Below, one piece after another: positions 1 through 6,537 of a stretch of 20,242 bases of DNA (position 1 is its first letter; every line of letters begins with the position of its first letter). Both the position numbers and the translations under genes were made by a program. The DNA lies in assembly GCA_021205485.1 (NCBI GenBank), contig JAJPXK010000061.1, forward strand, positions 1 to 20,242. Reading direction: 5' to 3'. A model generated the notes under the pieces. The model searched no databases. It had not been told where the DNA came from and saw only the letters and a program-made list of their open reading frames with translations. The DNA is from Clostridia bacterium. Lineage in GTDB: Bacteria; Bacillota; Clostridia; Christensenellales; Borkfalkiaceae.

Positions 1-24
1 ATATTATATGTTATTCAAAATATA

Positions 25-57
25 AATTCGGAAAATTGGCTTAAATTTTCCGGAATT
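25..57. other. AT-rich imperfect hairpin near the left edge
   Basis: Bases 25-37 pair with 44-57 with a single bulged base, leaving a six-base loop (38-43). The minus-strand side beyond base 25 is T-rich, so this could be a second, weaker terminator behind the zincin gene, or a terminator belonging to a gene outside the window. There is no reading frame here. The role is a guess. Confidence 0.35.
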
Positions 58-83
58 TCAAAATAAAAGAAGAAATTATACGC

Positions 84-122
84 AAAAAAACGCCGCGGGC
101 GAAGTTTACATTCGCCCGCGGC
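84..122 (-). terminator. Rho-independent terminator of the zincin gene
   Basis: A perfect 12-bp GC-rich stem (92-103 with 111-122) encloses a seven-base loop. On the minus strand it is followed directly by a run of seven T (84-90 on the plus strand are A). It lies about 70 bases beyond the stop codon of the zincin gene. The A run on the other flank means it could also fold on the plus strand, but there it lacks a T tract. Confidence 0.85.
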
Positions 123-192
123 AAAAAAATATTTAATTAAAAAATCGGATAATTTTTGATTCGATATTAAAATTCGTTCGCGCGTAATTTTG

Positions 193-852
193 TTACGCCG
201 ACTCTATCCACGCTGAAAATTCTTCAATAATTCCCCTGCGAAACAGGTTGTTCAAATAATCTGCGGCGGCGTCATTGTAATATATATCCCTTAAAAAAGC
301 CTCCATCGTCAGCTTTTTTACAAGAAATTTTGTAAAGCTCCCCGACAACGGATAGGTTATTTCTTCCCCGGTGGCAAAAAATTTATCATTGTCGAGCAAT
401 GTCGGAACGTCTGGCAGCAGACCTGAATCCAGCAATTCCCTGCATACAACCTCGTTGCTCCTGCCCTGCCACTCTTTGTCAAAATACATGGCCAACCCTT
501 CGCTTATGAAAGCCGAAGTCGGCTTTTTTAAGCTGAAAGAAATTATATGCGCGTCCTCGTGCATGCCTGTGCCCTTTACGGCATCATTGTATACGGCGAA
601 TATTTTATTCGGCCGCTTGACAAAGCCGTTGCAAGGCTCGCCGTCGCCATATAAAACGCCAAGCTCCCGCGGGGTATCGGCGAGCCAGTATTCCAGCCTG
701 AAATCGGGGTATATATTAAGCTCTTCGGTTATTTTTTTGTAACATTCTTCCTGCCGCTCGGCGATTTCGGTTATATTTTTTAAGGCGAACGAATCTGGTT
801 TGCAATAAAAATCGTAATGAGCCGATTTATAGCGGCAAACATATTCTTTCAT
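193..852 (-). CDS. Cytoplasmic HExxH metallopeptidase-like protein (peptidase MA/gluzincin type)
   Basis: A protein of 219 residues from the ATG at 852; a TTG two codons upstream is possible, and neither has a clear Shine-Dalgarno sequence. Numbering from that TTG, residues 100-104 read H-E-D-A-H, a zincin HExxH motif. A glutamate follows at 120 in the string SEGLAMYF, which is the spacing and context of the third zinc ligand in gluzincins. A later segment around 168-190 (YPLSGSFTKFLVKK) also resembles the peptidase-MA family. There is no signal peptide or membrane segment, so it should act inside the cell, which is unusual because many relatives are membrane-anchored or exported. The substrate is unknown. 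It is a single-gene unit: terminator downstream, no neighbour on its strand within 190 bases. Protease activity is inferred only from the motif. Confidence 0.75.
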   Translation of the reverse strand: MKEYVCRYKSAHYDFYCKPDSFALKNITEIAERQEECYKKITEELNIYPDFRLEYWLADTPRELGVLYGDGEPCNGFVKRPNKIFAVYNDAVKGTGMHEDAHIISFSLKKPTSAFISEGLAMYFDKEWQGRSNEVVCRELLDSGLLPDVPTLLDNDKFFATGEEITYPLSGSFTKFLVKKLTMEAFLRDIYYNDAAADYLNNLFRRGIIEEFSAWIESA

Positions 853-1006
853 AATCAATTACCATAAAAGCTTTTTATTTTATTTATATTGAGGAAAAGT
901 TTATACCCCTCATTCGTCCGCTTTGCCGGTGCCTAACCATCAAGCGGTAATCGCCGCATATGCGGCGGGCAATTAAGAATTTATACCGCAATTACAAATT
1001 TATGCT
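853..1006. other. Gene-free gap with a 16-bp palindrome
   Basis: This stretch lies between the zincin gene and the hairpin behind fakA. I see no credible reading frame, RNA gene or convincing promoter for the zincin gene. The only structure is a perfect palindrome at 952-967 (cgccgcatatgcggcg), with no loop, which could be a protein-binding site or chance. Confidence 0.4.
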
Positions 1007-1033
1007 AAAGGGAAGGTCTGCCGCCTTCCCTTT
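1007..1033 (-). terminator. Hairpin behind the fakA-like gene, probable terminator
   Basis: A perfect 10-bp stem (1007-1016 with 1024-1033) with a seven-base loop starts 13 bases beyond the stop codon of the fakA-like gene. Its base is A/T pairs, so three T belong to the stem, and the bases beyond are only moderately T-rich on the minus strand. It is therefore a weaker candidate than the other terminators here. Confidence 0.5.
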
Positions 1034-1046
1034 GTCAGTTTATATT

Positions 1047-2696
1047 TTATTCCATAGAGACGAAGTAGTAATAAACGGGCTGGCCGCCGTAATGGAAATC
1101 CACGTCGCAATCGGGGAATTCTTCGGCTACTTTCGCCGCCAAAGCTTCGGCGTCGGCTTCCTCTACCCCTTCGCCGTAGTAAAGGGTAATCATCTCGTGG
1201 TCGGGGTTCTTCATGGCGTGTATAAGCTTTATGGTAGTTTCGCCAATATCGGCGCCCTTCGCGAGAATCTTTTTGGAGTCAAGCCCTATTATATCGCCTT
1301 TTTTAAGCTTGAAGCCGTTCATCGTAGTGTCGCGCACGGCGTAAGTAACTTGCCCCGCCGCCACGTTGTCTATGGCGTGCGTCATATTGGTCTTGTTTAC
1401 GCGTACCGACTCTTCGGGGTTGAAGGCGAGGGCCGCCGCAAACCCCTGAGGAACGTTTTTGGTAGGTATAACGTGTATCGTCCGGTTTGTAACAAGGTCT
1501 TTGGCCTGCTCTGCCGCGAGTATTATGTTGGAGTTGTTAGGGAACACAAACACGTTTGACGCGTTTATCTTCTGCACGGCGGTAGCTATATCCTGCGCGG
1601 AAGGGTTCATCGTCTGCCCGCCTTCCATTACCCTGTCGCACATCAAATCCTTGAAGATTTCAGAAAGGCCTTCGCCCGCGCTTATGGCGAGCATGCCCAT
1701 CTCCTTCTTTTCGGCCTCGAGCTTGGCTTTAAGCTCGCGGTTTTCTTCAAGCATATTCTCTATCTTTATTCTGTCCAGCTCGCCGAGTTCCAAAGCGTAC
1801 GAAAGGGCGATGCCGGGTATATTCGTGTGTACGTGTACTTTTACTAAGTCCAGATCGCCTATACAGATTACGCTGTCGCCTATCTGCATAAGTTTTTCTT
1901 TCAATTTATCTATATCGGCGAGGGTGGTCATCTGCTTTAAGTGGATGATGAAGTATTCGGTGCAGTACGCGAACTCTATTTCGCCGAGGTCAAGGTTTAT
2001 TATGTCTGAATTGTCGCCGAATTCGGCTTCTTTTTTAGCGGGGGCCGCGTCGGTAGGAACGTCGTCCACGCCGAGCTCTTCGCCTGTTAGGGCGGCTAAA
2101 AAGCCCCTCATTATCGTCATAAGGCCTACGCCGCCGCTGTCTACAACGCCCGCTTTTTTAAGCACGGGCAGAAGTTCGGGCGTGTGCGCCAGGGCCTCGT
2201 CGCCTACGGCTATCACCGCGTTAAAAAAGTCGACAAAATCTTTATTCTTGCCCGCAAGCTTAGGGGCGGCCTCGCTCATCATTCTTACAACCGTTAAAAT
2301 CGTGCCTTCCTTAGGCTTAGAAACGGCGCTGTAAGCGACTTTTGTGCCCGATTCCATAGCTTTAGCGAACGTCTTTGTGTCTACGTTCTGCGTACATTCG
2401 CGAAGCACCGTGCAGATGCCCCTGAAAATCTGGCTTGTGATAACGCCCGAGTTGCCCCTCGCGCCCCTTAAAGCGCCCTTAGACACGGCGTCGCATATTT
2501 CCTGGAATCTGTTTGACGAGCAGGCGTTCATCTCTGAGATGGCCGACTGCATGGTAAGCGACATATTTGTGCCCGTGTCGCCGTCGGGTACGGGGAATAC
2601 GTTGAGCGCGTCAACTTTCGCCCTGTTTATCTCTAACATTCTGGCACCGCTCACAACCATTTTTCTGAAGTCGGTGCTGTTAATGACTTTTGGCAT
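1047..2696 (-). CDS. fakA: FakA-like DAK2/DhaL-domain protein, fatty acid kinase ATP-binding subunit
   Basis: A protein of 549 residues with the layout of the YloV/FakA family. The N-terminal DhaL-type kinase domain carries PVPDGDTGTNM (35-45), whose aspartates bind Mg-ATP, and GARGNSGVITSQIFRG (78-93). A middle region follows, and the C-terminal domain ends in the family-typical HYGGQPVYYYFVSME. In Staphylococcus aureus FakA phosphorylates fatty acids held by a FakB (DegV-family) protein, feeding exogenous fatty acids into phospholipid synthesis; the same role is inferred here. No fakB lies in the window. A clear ribosome binding site (AAGGAG, seven bases before the ATG) supports the start. 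It follows the Asp23-like gene by 66 bases and is probably co-transcribed with it, as in other Bacillota. Confidence 0.88.
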   Translation of the reverse strand: MPKVINSTDFRKMVVSGARMLEINRAKVDALNVFPVPDGDTGTNMSLTMQSAISEMNACSSNRFQEICDAVSKGALRGARGNSGVITSQIFRGICTVLRECTQNVDTKTFAKAMESGTKVAYSAVSKPKEGTILTVVRMMSEAAPKLAGKNKDFVDFFNAVIAVGDEALAHTPELLPVLKKAGVVDSGGVGLMTIMRGFLAALTGEELGVDDVPTDAAPAKKEAEFGDNSDIINLDLGEIEFAYCTEYFIIHLKQMTTLADIDKLKEKLMQIGDSVICIGDLDLVKVHVHTNIPGIALSYALELGELDRIKIENMLEENRELKAKLEAEKKEMGMLAISAGEGLSEIFKDLMCDRVMEGGQTMNPSAQDIATAVQKINASNVFVFPNNSNIILAAEQAKDLVTNRTIHVIPTKNVPQGFAAALAFNPEESVRVNKTNMTHAIDNVAAGQVTYAVRDTTMNGFKLKKGDIIGLDSKKILAKGADIGETTIKLIHAMKNPDHEMITLYYGEGVEEADAEALAAKVAEEFPDCDVDFHYGGQPVYYYFVSME

Positions 2697-2724
2697 TATA
2701 ACTCCTTAAAATCTAAATGCGATA

Positions 2725-2751
2725 AGGCAACACCTGTTTTAAGCGTTGCCT
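2725..2751 (-). other. Small hairpin between the Asp23-like gene and fakA
   Basis: Seven bases (2725-2731, aggcaac) pair perfectly with 2745-2751 across a 13-base loop. It sits in the only gap within this two-gene unit and has no T tract, so it is not a good terminator. It could affect mRNA processing or relative expression of the two genes, or be meaningless. Confidence 0.3.
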
Positions 2752-2762
2752 GAATATGGAGG

Positions 2763-3113
2763 TTAAAGCTTAACCCCCATTATATTTACGTTGACTGAAT
2801 CCACTATCATTCCCGAAAAGCGTTCGACTTTGTACTTGACTCCCTCTTTAAGCGCTTCGGCCACGGCGTTTATAGACACGCCGTACTTTACAATGACATA
2901 GACGTCAATAAAAATTCTGTCGCCATTGGTGACAACCTTTATCCCCTTCGCGCCTGACTGCTTTTTTAAAAGATACGCGACGGAATCTTTGAACCGGCGG
3001 GGAACAAGGTCTACAATGCCGTAACAATCAAGCGCGGCGAAAGCCGCAACTTTTTCCAGAACTTTGTCGGATATTGAAATTTTACCGTAAACGTTGCTTG
3101 TGTTAACTGACAT
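2763..3113 (-). CDS. Asp23/Gls24-family protein (YloU-like)
   Basis: A 116-residue Asp23/Gls24 domain protein. The domain fills the chain: ISDKVLEKVAAFAALDCYGIVDL near the N-terminus, a central DRIFIDVYVIVKYGVSI strand region and VDSVNVNIMGVKL at the end. No membrane segment is present, so this is the short soluble YloU type rather than a membrane-bound envelope protein. Its biochemical function is unknown; the family is linked to alkaline and envelope stress in Gram-positives. I chose the ATG at 3113 because AGGAG lies just before it and a promoter appears to start transcription near 3127, which rules out the TTG at 3128. The order rpmB (divergent) / yloU-like / yloV-like is conserved in Bacillota. 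Confidence 0.88.
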   Translation of the reverse strand: MSVNTSNVYGKISISDKVLEKVAAFAALDCYGIVDLVPRRFKDSVAYLLKKQSGAKGIKVVTNGDRIFIDVYVIVKYGVSINAVAEALKEGVKYKVERFSGMIVDSVNVNIMGVKL

Positions 3114-3133
3114 ATTAACTCCTGTCAAATGCT

Positions 3134-3162
3134 ATTTTATACTATTTAAACATTTTTTGCAA
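3134..3162 (-). promoter_or_regulatory. Probable sigma-A promoter of the Asp23-like/fakA unit
   Basis: On the minus strand a -35 box TTGCAA (3157-3162) precedes a -10 box read either as TAAAAT (3134-3139, spacer 17) or TATAAA (3136-3141, spacer 15). Transcription would start near 3127, giving a leader of about 14 bases before the ATG at 3113. Confidence 0.55.
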
Positions 3163-3256
3163 GTCTTTAATTGCCGATTTATGCAGTTTTTGCGTCTGTA
3201 CCCGTTTTTCTATGTAAAATAAATAAAAAAATTTATGCTCAACTCAACTTTTTTGA

Positions 3257-3285
3257 TTGATTTTTTTGCAAATAGGTGATATATT
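3257..3285 (+). promoter_or_regulatory. Probable sigma-A promoter of rpmB
   Basis: TTGATT (3257-3262) and TATATT (3280-3285) are separated by 17 bases, and TG at 3277-3278 makes an extended -10 element. Transcription would start near 3292. The resulting leader of about 67 bases contains a small hairpin (acgct 3318-3322 with agcgt 3329-3333, loop of A) before the ribosome binding site. Confidence 0.6.
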
Positions 3286-3358
3286 ATTATAGCTGTTTTA
3301 ATTACGGCTTTATTCACACGCTAAAAAAAGCGTATTACCCTACGGAGGTGTATAGATT

Positions 3359-3544
3359 ATGTCAAGAGTTTGCAGCGTATGCGGTAAGGGTCAGACGTCG
3401 GGAAACAACGTGAGCCACTCCAAAAGAAGGACCAGAAGGACCTTCAAAGCCAACGTGCAGAAAATAAGCTACGTTGATAAGAGCGGCAAGGTGGTTACAG
3501 ACTACGTCTGCACAAGATGCATGAAGACCATCGAAAGGGCTTAA
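3359..3544 (+). CDS. rpmB: 50S ribosomal protein L28, zinc-binding (C+) form
   Basis: A 61-residue basic protein with the complete L28 signature: MSRVCSVCGKG at the start, SKRRTRRTFKANVQ in the centre and CTRCMKTIERA at the end. The cysteine pairs C5/C8 and C51/C54 form a zinc ribbon, so this is the C+ form; bacteria with a C- paralogue often use it under zinc limitation, but no second copy is seen here. GGAGGT (3344-3349) lies nine bases before the ATG. The gene stands alone on the plus strand with its own promoter and terminator, divergent from the Asp23-like gene, the usual Bacillota arrangement. Confidence 0.97.
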   Translation: MSRVCSVCGKGQTSGNNVSHSKRRTRRTFKANVQKISYVDKSGKVVTDYVCTRCMKTIERA

Positions 3545-3596
3545 GTTTTATTTGCGGAAAGAAATTTTCCGTAAAAGTTTTTTCACGCAGAAATTT

Positions 3597-3638
3597 AAGG
3601 GCGGCACGCTGTGCCGCCCTTTAAAATTTTATTTTTTG
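3597..3638 (+). terminator. Rho-independent terminator of rpmB
   Basis: An 11-bp stem (3597-3607 with 3611-3621) with a three-base loop is followed by a T-rich stretch, including six T at 3632-3637. It lies between rpmB and the convergent acyltransferase gene, so it could block read-through in both directions, though the T tract favours rpmB. A weaker hairpin (3555-3560 with 3566-3571), followed after a gap by six T, lies upstream. Confidence 0.8.
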
Positions 3639-3660
3639 TTATTCGGAATATTTTCAAAAA

Positions 3661-4971
3661 CTATTCCGCCGCGGCGGCGATAGTCTTTTGTCCGTTTTTA
3701 AGCTTCTGCATGCTTAAAATATGCAGCTCTTCTGCGGCGAAAGATATCTTCATAATGCACCCCCTTACATTTATAGGGTGCAGCCAGAAGCTGTCGTCGG
3801 CGTTTGACAGGCTTACGCAGTCGCCGAAAAACTGTTTGCGGCTTCTGCCCCTGTGGTCAAAATCTATCTGTATTGAATCGAGTTCGTTAGGAGTAAAATG
3901 CATTTCAAGCGGCTCGCCGTAATAGTTGCAGGAAAAATATGTGCCCGTCATATCCTGCCTGAATTTGCCCTTGCCCTGCGAAAAATACTTGTTTTTAGGC
4001 AAATTGTAGACTTCTACCTCGTCCTCAAAAAGGTATGTACCCTGCTCTACTTCCCTTTTTACGTTGCCGCGTTCCCATTTAAACCAGTCGGGGATATGCG
4101 GAAAGCGGGTATTCCCGTCATACGCTTCAAGGCGGCCGTATTCGGTCATATTCCATTTTTTGCCGCAATGCCTGCATTCAAGAGTTGTACCGTAAGAATA
4201 CATTTCAAACTCAGCGCCGCATTCGCAGCACTGATATAATATATGGTGGAGGCCTTTGGCCCTCTTTTTATATTTTAACGATATTTTATTGTCGTACTGG
4301 TACTTGAAATCGTCATATACAAAATTTTCCTGTATACGCCTGTTCAGCTCCTCGGCGGAAAGGGTCTGCACTTCCTCCGCCGTGGCTATGCACTTTAATT
4401 TTGACTCCACATGCGGGCGGCGGGCATAAAAATGCCCCTTGTTCCACTGCGGCATACATATAAAGTTGCCGTAAAATATGCCTATAACCAGAGGAACTTT
4501 TAAAAGTTTTGCCATTTTGCCGAGCGAAGGCGGCACGTAGTTAGGCGTTCCGTCAAAGGAATACCTCGCCTCGGGGTAAACCACAAGGGGCGTTCCGTAA
4601 TTTTCTACGCAGTACTTCATATTCCTTATAAGGTTAAAATCCTGCACGAATTTGCGTTTTACTATGCAGCCTGTAAGGCGGGTGAAGCGGATGGTTCTGT
4701 AGTGAACGCTGTCTATGGCTATAACGTAATTCATATTATATGGTTTTATAGACTTTAACAGCAGGCGGTGATCCATCTTGCTGGCGTGGTTGCACAGCAA
4801 AAAATAAGGGGGCTTTATACCCTCCATATTCACCTTTTCGCATTTAAATCCAAGCCCCGCGATGACGGGGTTTAACGCAAAGAATTTTATAAGCCCCATA
4901 AAAACCTTGCTCGGTTTGCGGGGTTTTTGCGTGAAGTCGTAACGCTTAATCTCTTTATTATACTTTTTCAT
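3661..4971 (-). CDS. PlsC-type acyltransferase with zinc ribbon and unknown C-terminal region
   Basis: A protein of 436 residues from the ATG at 4971. The N-terminal half is a lysophospholipid acyltransferase domain: NHASKMD (61-67) supplies the catalytic HxxxxD pair (H62, D67), and VYPEARYSFDG (131-141) replaces the usual EGTR block. KVPLVIGIFYGN (158-169) matches the later family block. By family it would acylate a lysophospholipid or similar acceptor at the membrane; the acceptor is unknown. A zinc ribbon follows (C248, C251, C266, C269), then about 160 residues I do not recognise, ending AAAAE. Typical PlsC proteins are about 200-260 residues, so the tail nearly doubles the length. The frame extends upstream to a TTG at 5064, but that codon overlaps the -35 box of a good promoter, so I prefer the internal ATG, although it has no clear ribosome binding site. 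Confidence 0.82.
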   Translation of the reverse strand: MKKYNKEIKRYDFTQKPRKPSKVFMGLIKFFALNPVIAGLGFKCEKVNMEGIKPPYFLLCNHASKMDHRLLLKSIKPYNMNYVIAIDSVHYRTIRFTRLTGCIVKRKFVQDFNLIRNMKYCVENYGTPLVVYPEARYSFDGTPNYVPPSLGKMAKLLKVPLVIGIFYGNFICMPQWNKGHFYARRPHVESKLKCIATAEEVQTLSAEELNRRIQENFVYDDFKYQYDNKISLKYKKRAKGLHHILYQCCECGAEFEMYSYGTTLECRHCGKKWNMTEYGRLEAYDGNTRFPHIPDWFKWERGNVKREVEQGTYLFEDEVEVYNLPKNKYFSQGKGKFRQDMTGTYFSCNYYGEPLEMHFTPNELDSIQIDFDHRGRSRKQFFGDCVSLSNADDSFWLHPINVRGCIMKISFAAEELHILSMQKLKNGQKTIAAAAE

Positions 4972-5035
4972 ATTTCGTGTACCCGTATAACTTCTTAAGT
5001 AAGCCGATAATTTAATGATGAAATTATACATATAA

Positions 5036-5064
5036 AGTTTATCACAGAATATGGATTCCGTCAA
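5036..5064 (-). promoter_or_regulatory. Probable promoter of the acyltransferase gene
   Basis: On the minus strand TTGACG (5059-5064) and an extended TGaTAAACT element (-10 at 5036-5041) are spaced by 17 bases. The start point would be near 5029 with a leader of about 58 bases. A perfect TATAAT at 5023-5028 lies just downstream but lacks a matching -35 box. Confidence 0.5.
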
Positions 5065-5106
5065 TAATAATTTTGGATGAGAAACAATTTTACAATAAAT
5101 ATATAA

Positions 5107-5143
5107 TTTGCGGCCGCGTAGCTTTTAGCTGCGCGGCCGCAAA
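5107..5143 (-). terminator. Long GC-rich hairpin behind the MBL lipoprotein gene
   Basis: Bases 5107-5123 pair with 5127-5143 through 17 pairs, including one T-G wobble, around a three-base loop. The stem contains two NotI-like gcggccgc sequences (5110-5117 and 5133-5140). It begins 16 bases past the stop codon. The minus-strand sequence beyond it is AT-rich rather than a pure T run, so termination is likely but not textbook. Confidence 0.6.
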
Positions 5144-5158
5144 AAGTTGTCTGTAATT

Positions 5159-6475
5159 TTAGCCCCACGTTCGGTTTTCTTTAAACCACTCGGTATCTTT
5201 AAGTTTCGTAGTGTTGTTTGAACACCATAATTTAAGGCTCGCTTCCTCCTCGTCCTCCGACTTGGAGTAATAGAAGACGATATTGCCGTTCATTGAGGTA
5301 TAGCTGTACTTTTTATTTTCAAAGTCTTCTATGTCCGCAAGTGTAGTTACATAAATATTTTCGGTATATTTGCTTGCGTTTGTTATCATTGTCTGCGTAG
5401 GGAAAGTGTTATCGTTATTGGTAGTATATTCGGGCGAACCGCAGCAACAGCAAACTGCAATATTTTTAGGCTGTATTACCGCAAGCAGCTTTGCCGTAGA
5501 CGAAGTTTTACTGCCGTGGTGCCCTGCCTTGTAAAGCTCTACCTTTGGTAAAACGTCGTATTCCGATTTACTGTTTGTTGAATCAGCATAGTAGTCTACC
5601 ATCCTGCTTTCGCCGTCTTCTTCCAAATCGCCTGTAAACAGGTAATTGAGATTGCCGTCCGCTGTTTCCTGCGTTAACAGCATAACTACCGAATGGTTGT
5701 TGTTATCGTCGGACTCATTGTAGTAGTAATAGCTGTAGAGTATATTCATAGAAACCGTCTGCTCATCGTCAAGGTAGTACTGCCTTTTTGCATCGCCTTC
5801 TTCATCGTAGCACTGGCTGGCAGTATAGACGGTTGTGCCGTTTGCAGAAAGACTACTGATAGCTGATTCTACATTTGGTGCAATCTGGCTGGTGGCATTG
5901 CTGTTATTGTACATTATAATAGTTTCAATCTCGTACTGGTAAAATATACCTGTCCGTGTATCGCCGCTCTTATTTCCGTAAAAGCCTGCTATATGGTCTT
6001 GGTCGGAATGAGTTACAATCACGTATTCAAGCACACCGTCTGTACAATATTGGTCTATGTAACTTTTAAGCGTAGTTGCACTACCCTGCCTTGAACCTGC
6101 GTCAATCAAAACCTCGGTATCGCCGCATTTAATTAAAGTACAGTCGCCCGTATACTTGTTGCCGAGCTCTAAAAAATGTATAGAAAAGTCTGCCGTTATT
6201 ATATCCTCTTTAGCCCCTTCTGCGATCTCGGTCTCAGTGCCTGACGAGCCGTCGCCTTCCGAAGAACTGTCGCTTTGCGAACTTGACCCCGTACTATCCT
6301 GCGACGAAGTGCTGTCGTAATGGCTGTGCGAGCTTTCCTCTGACGAGCCGCCCGCGATATCATAATCGAACGGCAAGTAGTCGAGCAGCATATCGCAGCC
6401 GCCAAAGGCTGTGGCTGAAGCTACTATCGCTGCGCTGAAAATTACGGCGAGCAGCCTTAATTTGCCTCTTTTCAT
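5159..6475 (-). CDS. Exported lipoprotein with ComEC-like metallo-beta-lactamase domain
   Basis: A protein of 438 residues. Residues 1-27 form a lipoprotein signal: basic start, hydrophobic core, then AFGGC with lipidated C27. A serine/aspartate-rich spacer runs to about residue 85. The remainder is a metallo-beta-lactamase fold: THSDQDH at 155-161 (the SHxDxDH-type motif of ComEC rather than HxHxDH), LFTGDLE at 279-285 and KAGHHGSKTSS at 316-326. These match the soluble C-terminal hydrolase domain of the DNA-uptake protein ComEC, which also occurs as stand-alone secreted proteins; a phosphodiester substrate such as DNA is likely but unproven. Four consecutive cysteines (342-345) are unusual for an exported protein. 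The product is rich in Ser, Asn, Asp and Tyr. AAAGGAG lies five or six bases before the ATG. It follows valS by 62 bases. Confidence 0.85.
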   Translation of the reverse strand: MKRGKLRLLAVIFSAAIVASATAFGGCDMLLDYLPFDYDIAGGSSEESSHSHYDSTSSQDSTGSSSQSDSSSEGDGSSGTETEIAEGAKEDIITADFSIHFLELGNKYTGDCTLIKCGDTEVLIDAGSRQGSATTLKSYIDQYCTDGVLEYVIVTHSDQDHIAGFYGNKSGDTRTGIFYQYEIETIIMYNNSNATSQIAPNVESAISSLSANGTTVYTASQCYDEEGDAKRQYYLDDEQTVSMNILYSYYYYNESDDNNNHSVVMLLTQETADGNLNYLFTGDLEEDGESRMVDYYADSTNSKSEYDVLPKVELYKAGHHGSKTSSTAKLLAVIQPKNIAVCCCCGSPEYTTNNDNTFPTQTMITNASKYTENIYVTTLADIEDFENKKYSYTSMNGNIVFYYSKSEDEEEASLKLWCSNNTTKLKDTEWFKENRTWG

Positions 6476-6493
6476 ATCTCTCCTTTAAGCATA

Positions 6494-6519
6494 GCCGCCC
6501 TTTAAGTAAAAAGGACGGC
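6494..6519 (-). other. Imperfect hairpin between valS and the MBL gene
   Basis: Ten bases (6494-6503) pair with 6510-6519 except for one C/A mismatch. It starts 18 bases beyond the valS stop and ends just before the ribosome binding site of the next gene. There is no T tract, so it may only attenuate read-through from valS. No separate promoter for the MBL gene is visible in this short gap, so the two are probably co-transcribed. Confidence 0.4.
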
Positions 6520-6537
6520 ATATATGTTTGAATTAAA

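Noticed and set aside
960..2709. Long plus-strand reading frames (960-1559, 1459-2334, 2344-2709)
   Set aside because: They lie opposite the fakA-like gene, have no recognisable family and no ribosome binding sites; they are shadows of a GC-rich gene.
3318..3333. Ribosomal-protein autoregulatory leader for rpmB
   Set aside because: Only a five-pair A-loop hairpin is visible; this is too little to support a regulatory RNA.
4972..5064. Upstream TTG (5064) and ATG (5031) starts for the acyltransferase
   Set aside because: The TTG overlaps the -35 box and the ATG coincides with the predicted transcript start; neither has a ribosome binding site.
6199..6405. A 68-residue basic reading frame on the minus strand inside the MBL gene
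   Set aside because: It is an alternative frame over the serine-rich linker; the repetitive serine codons read as arginine and alanine in another frame.
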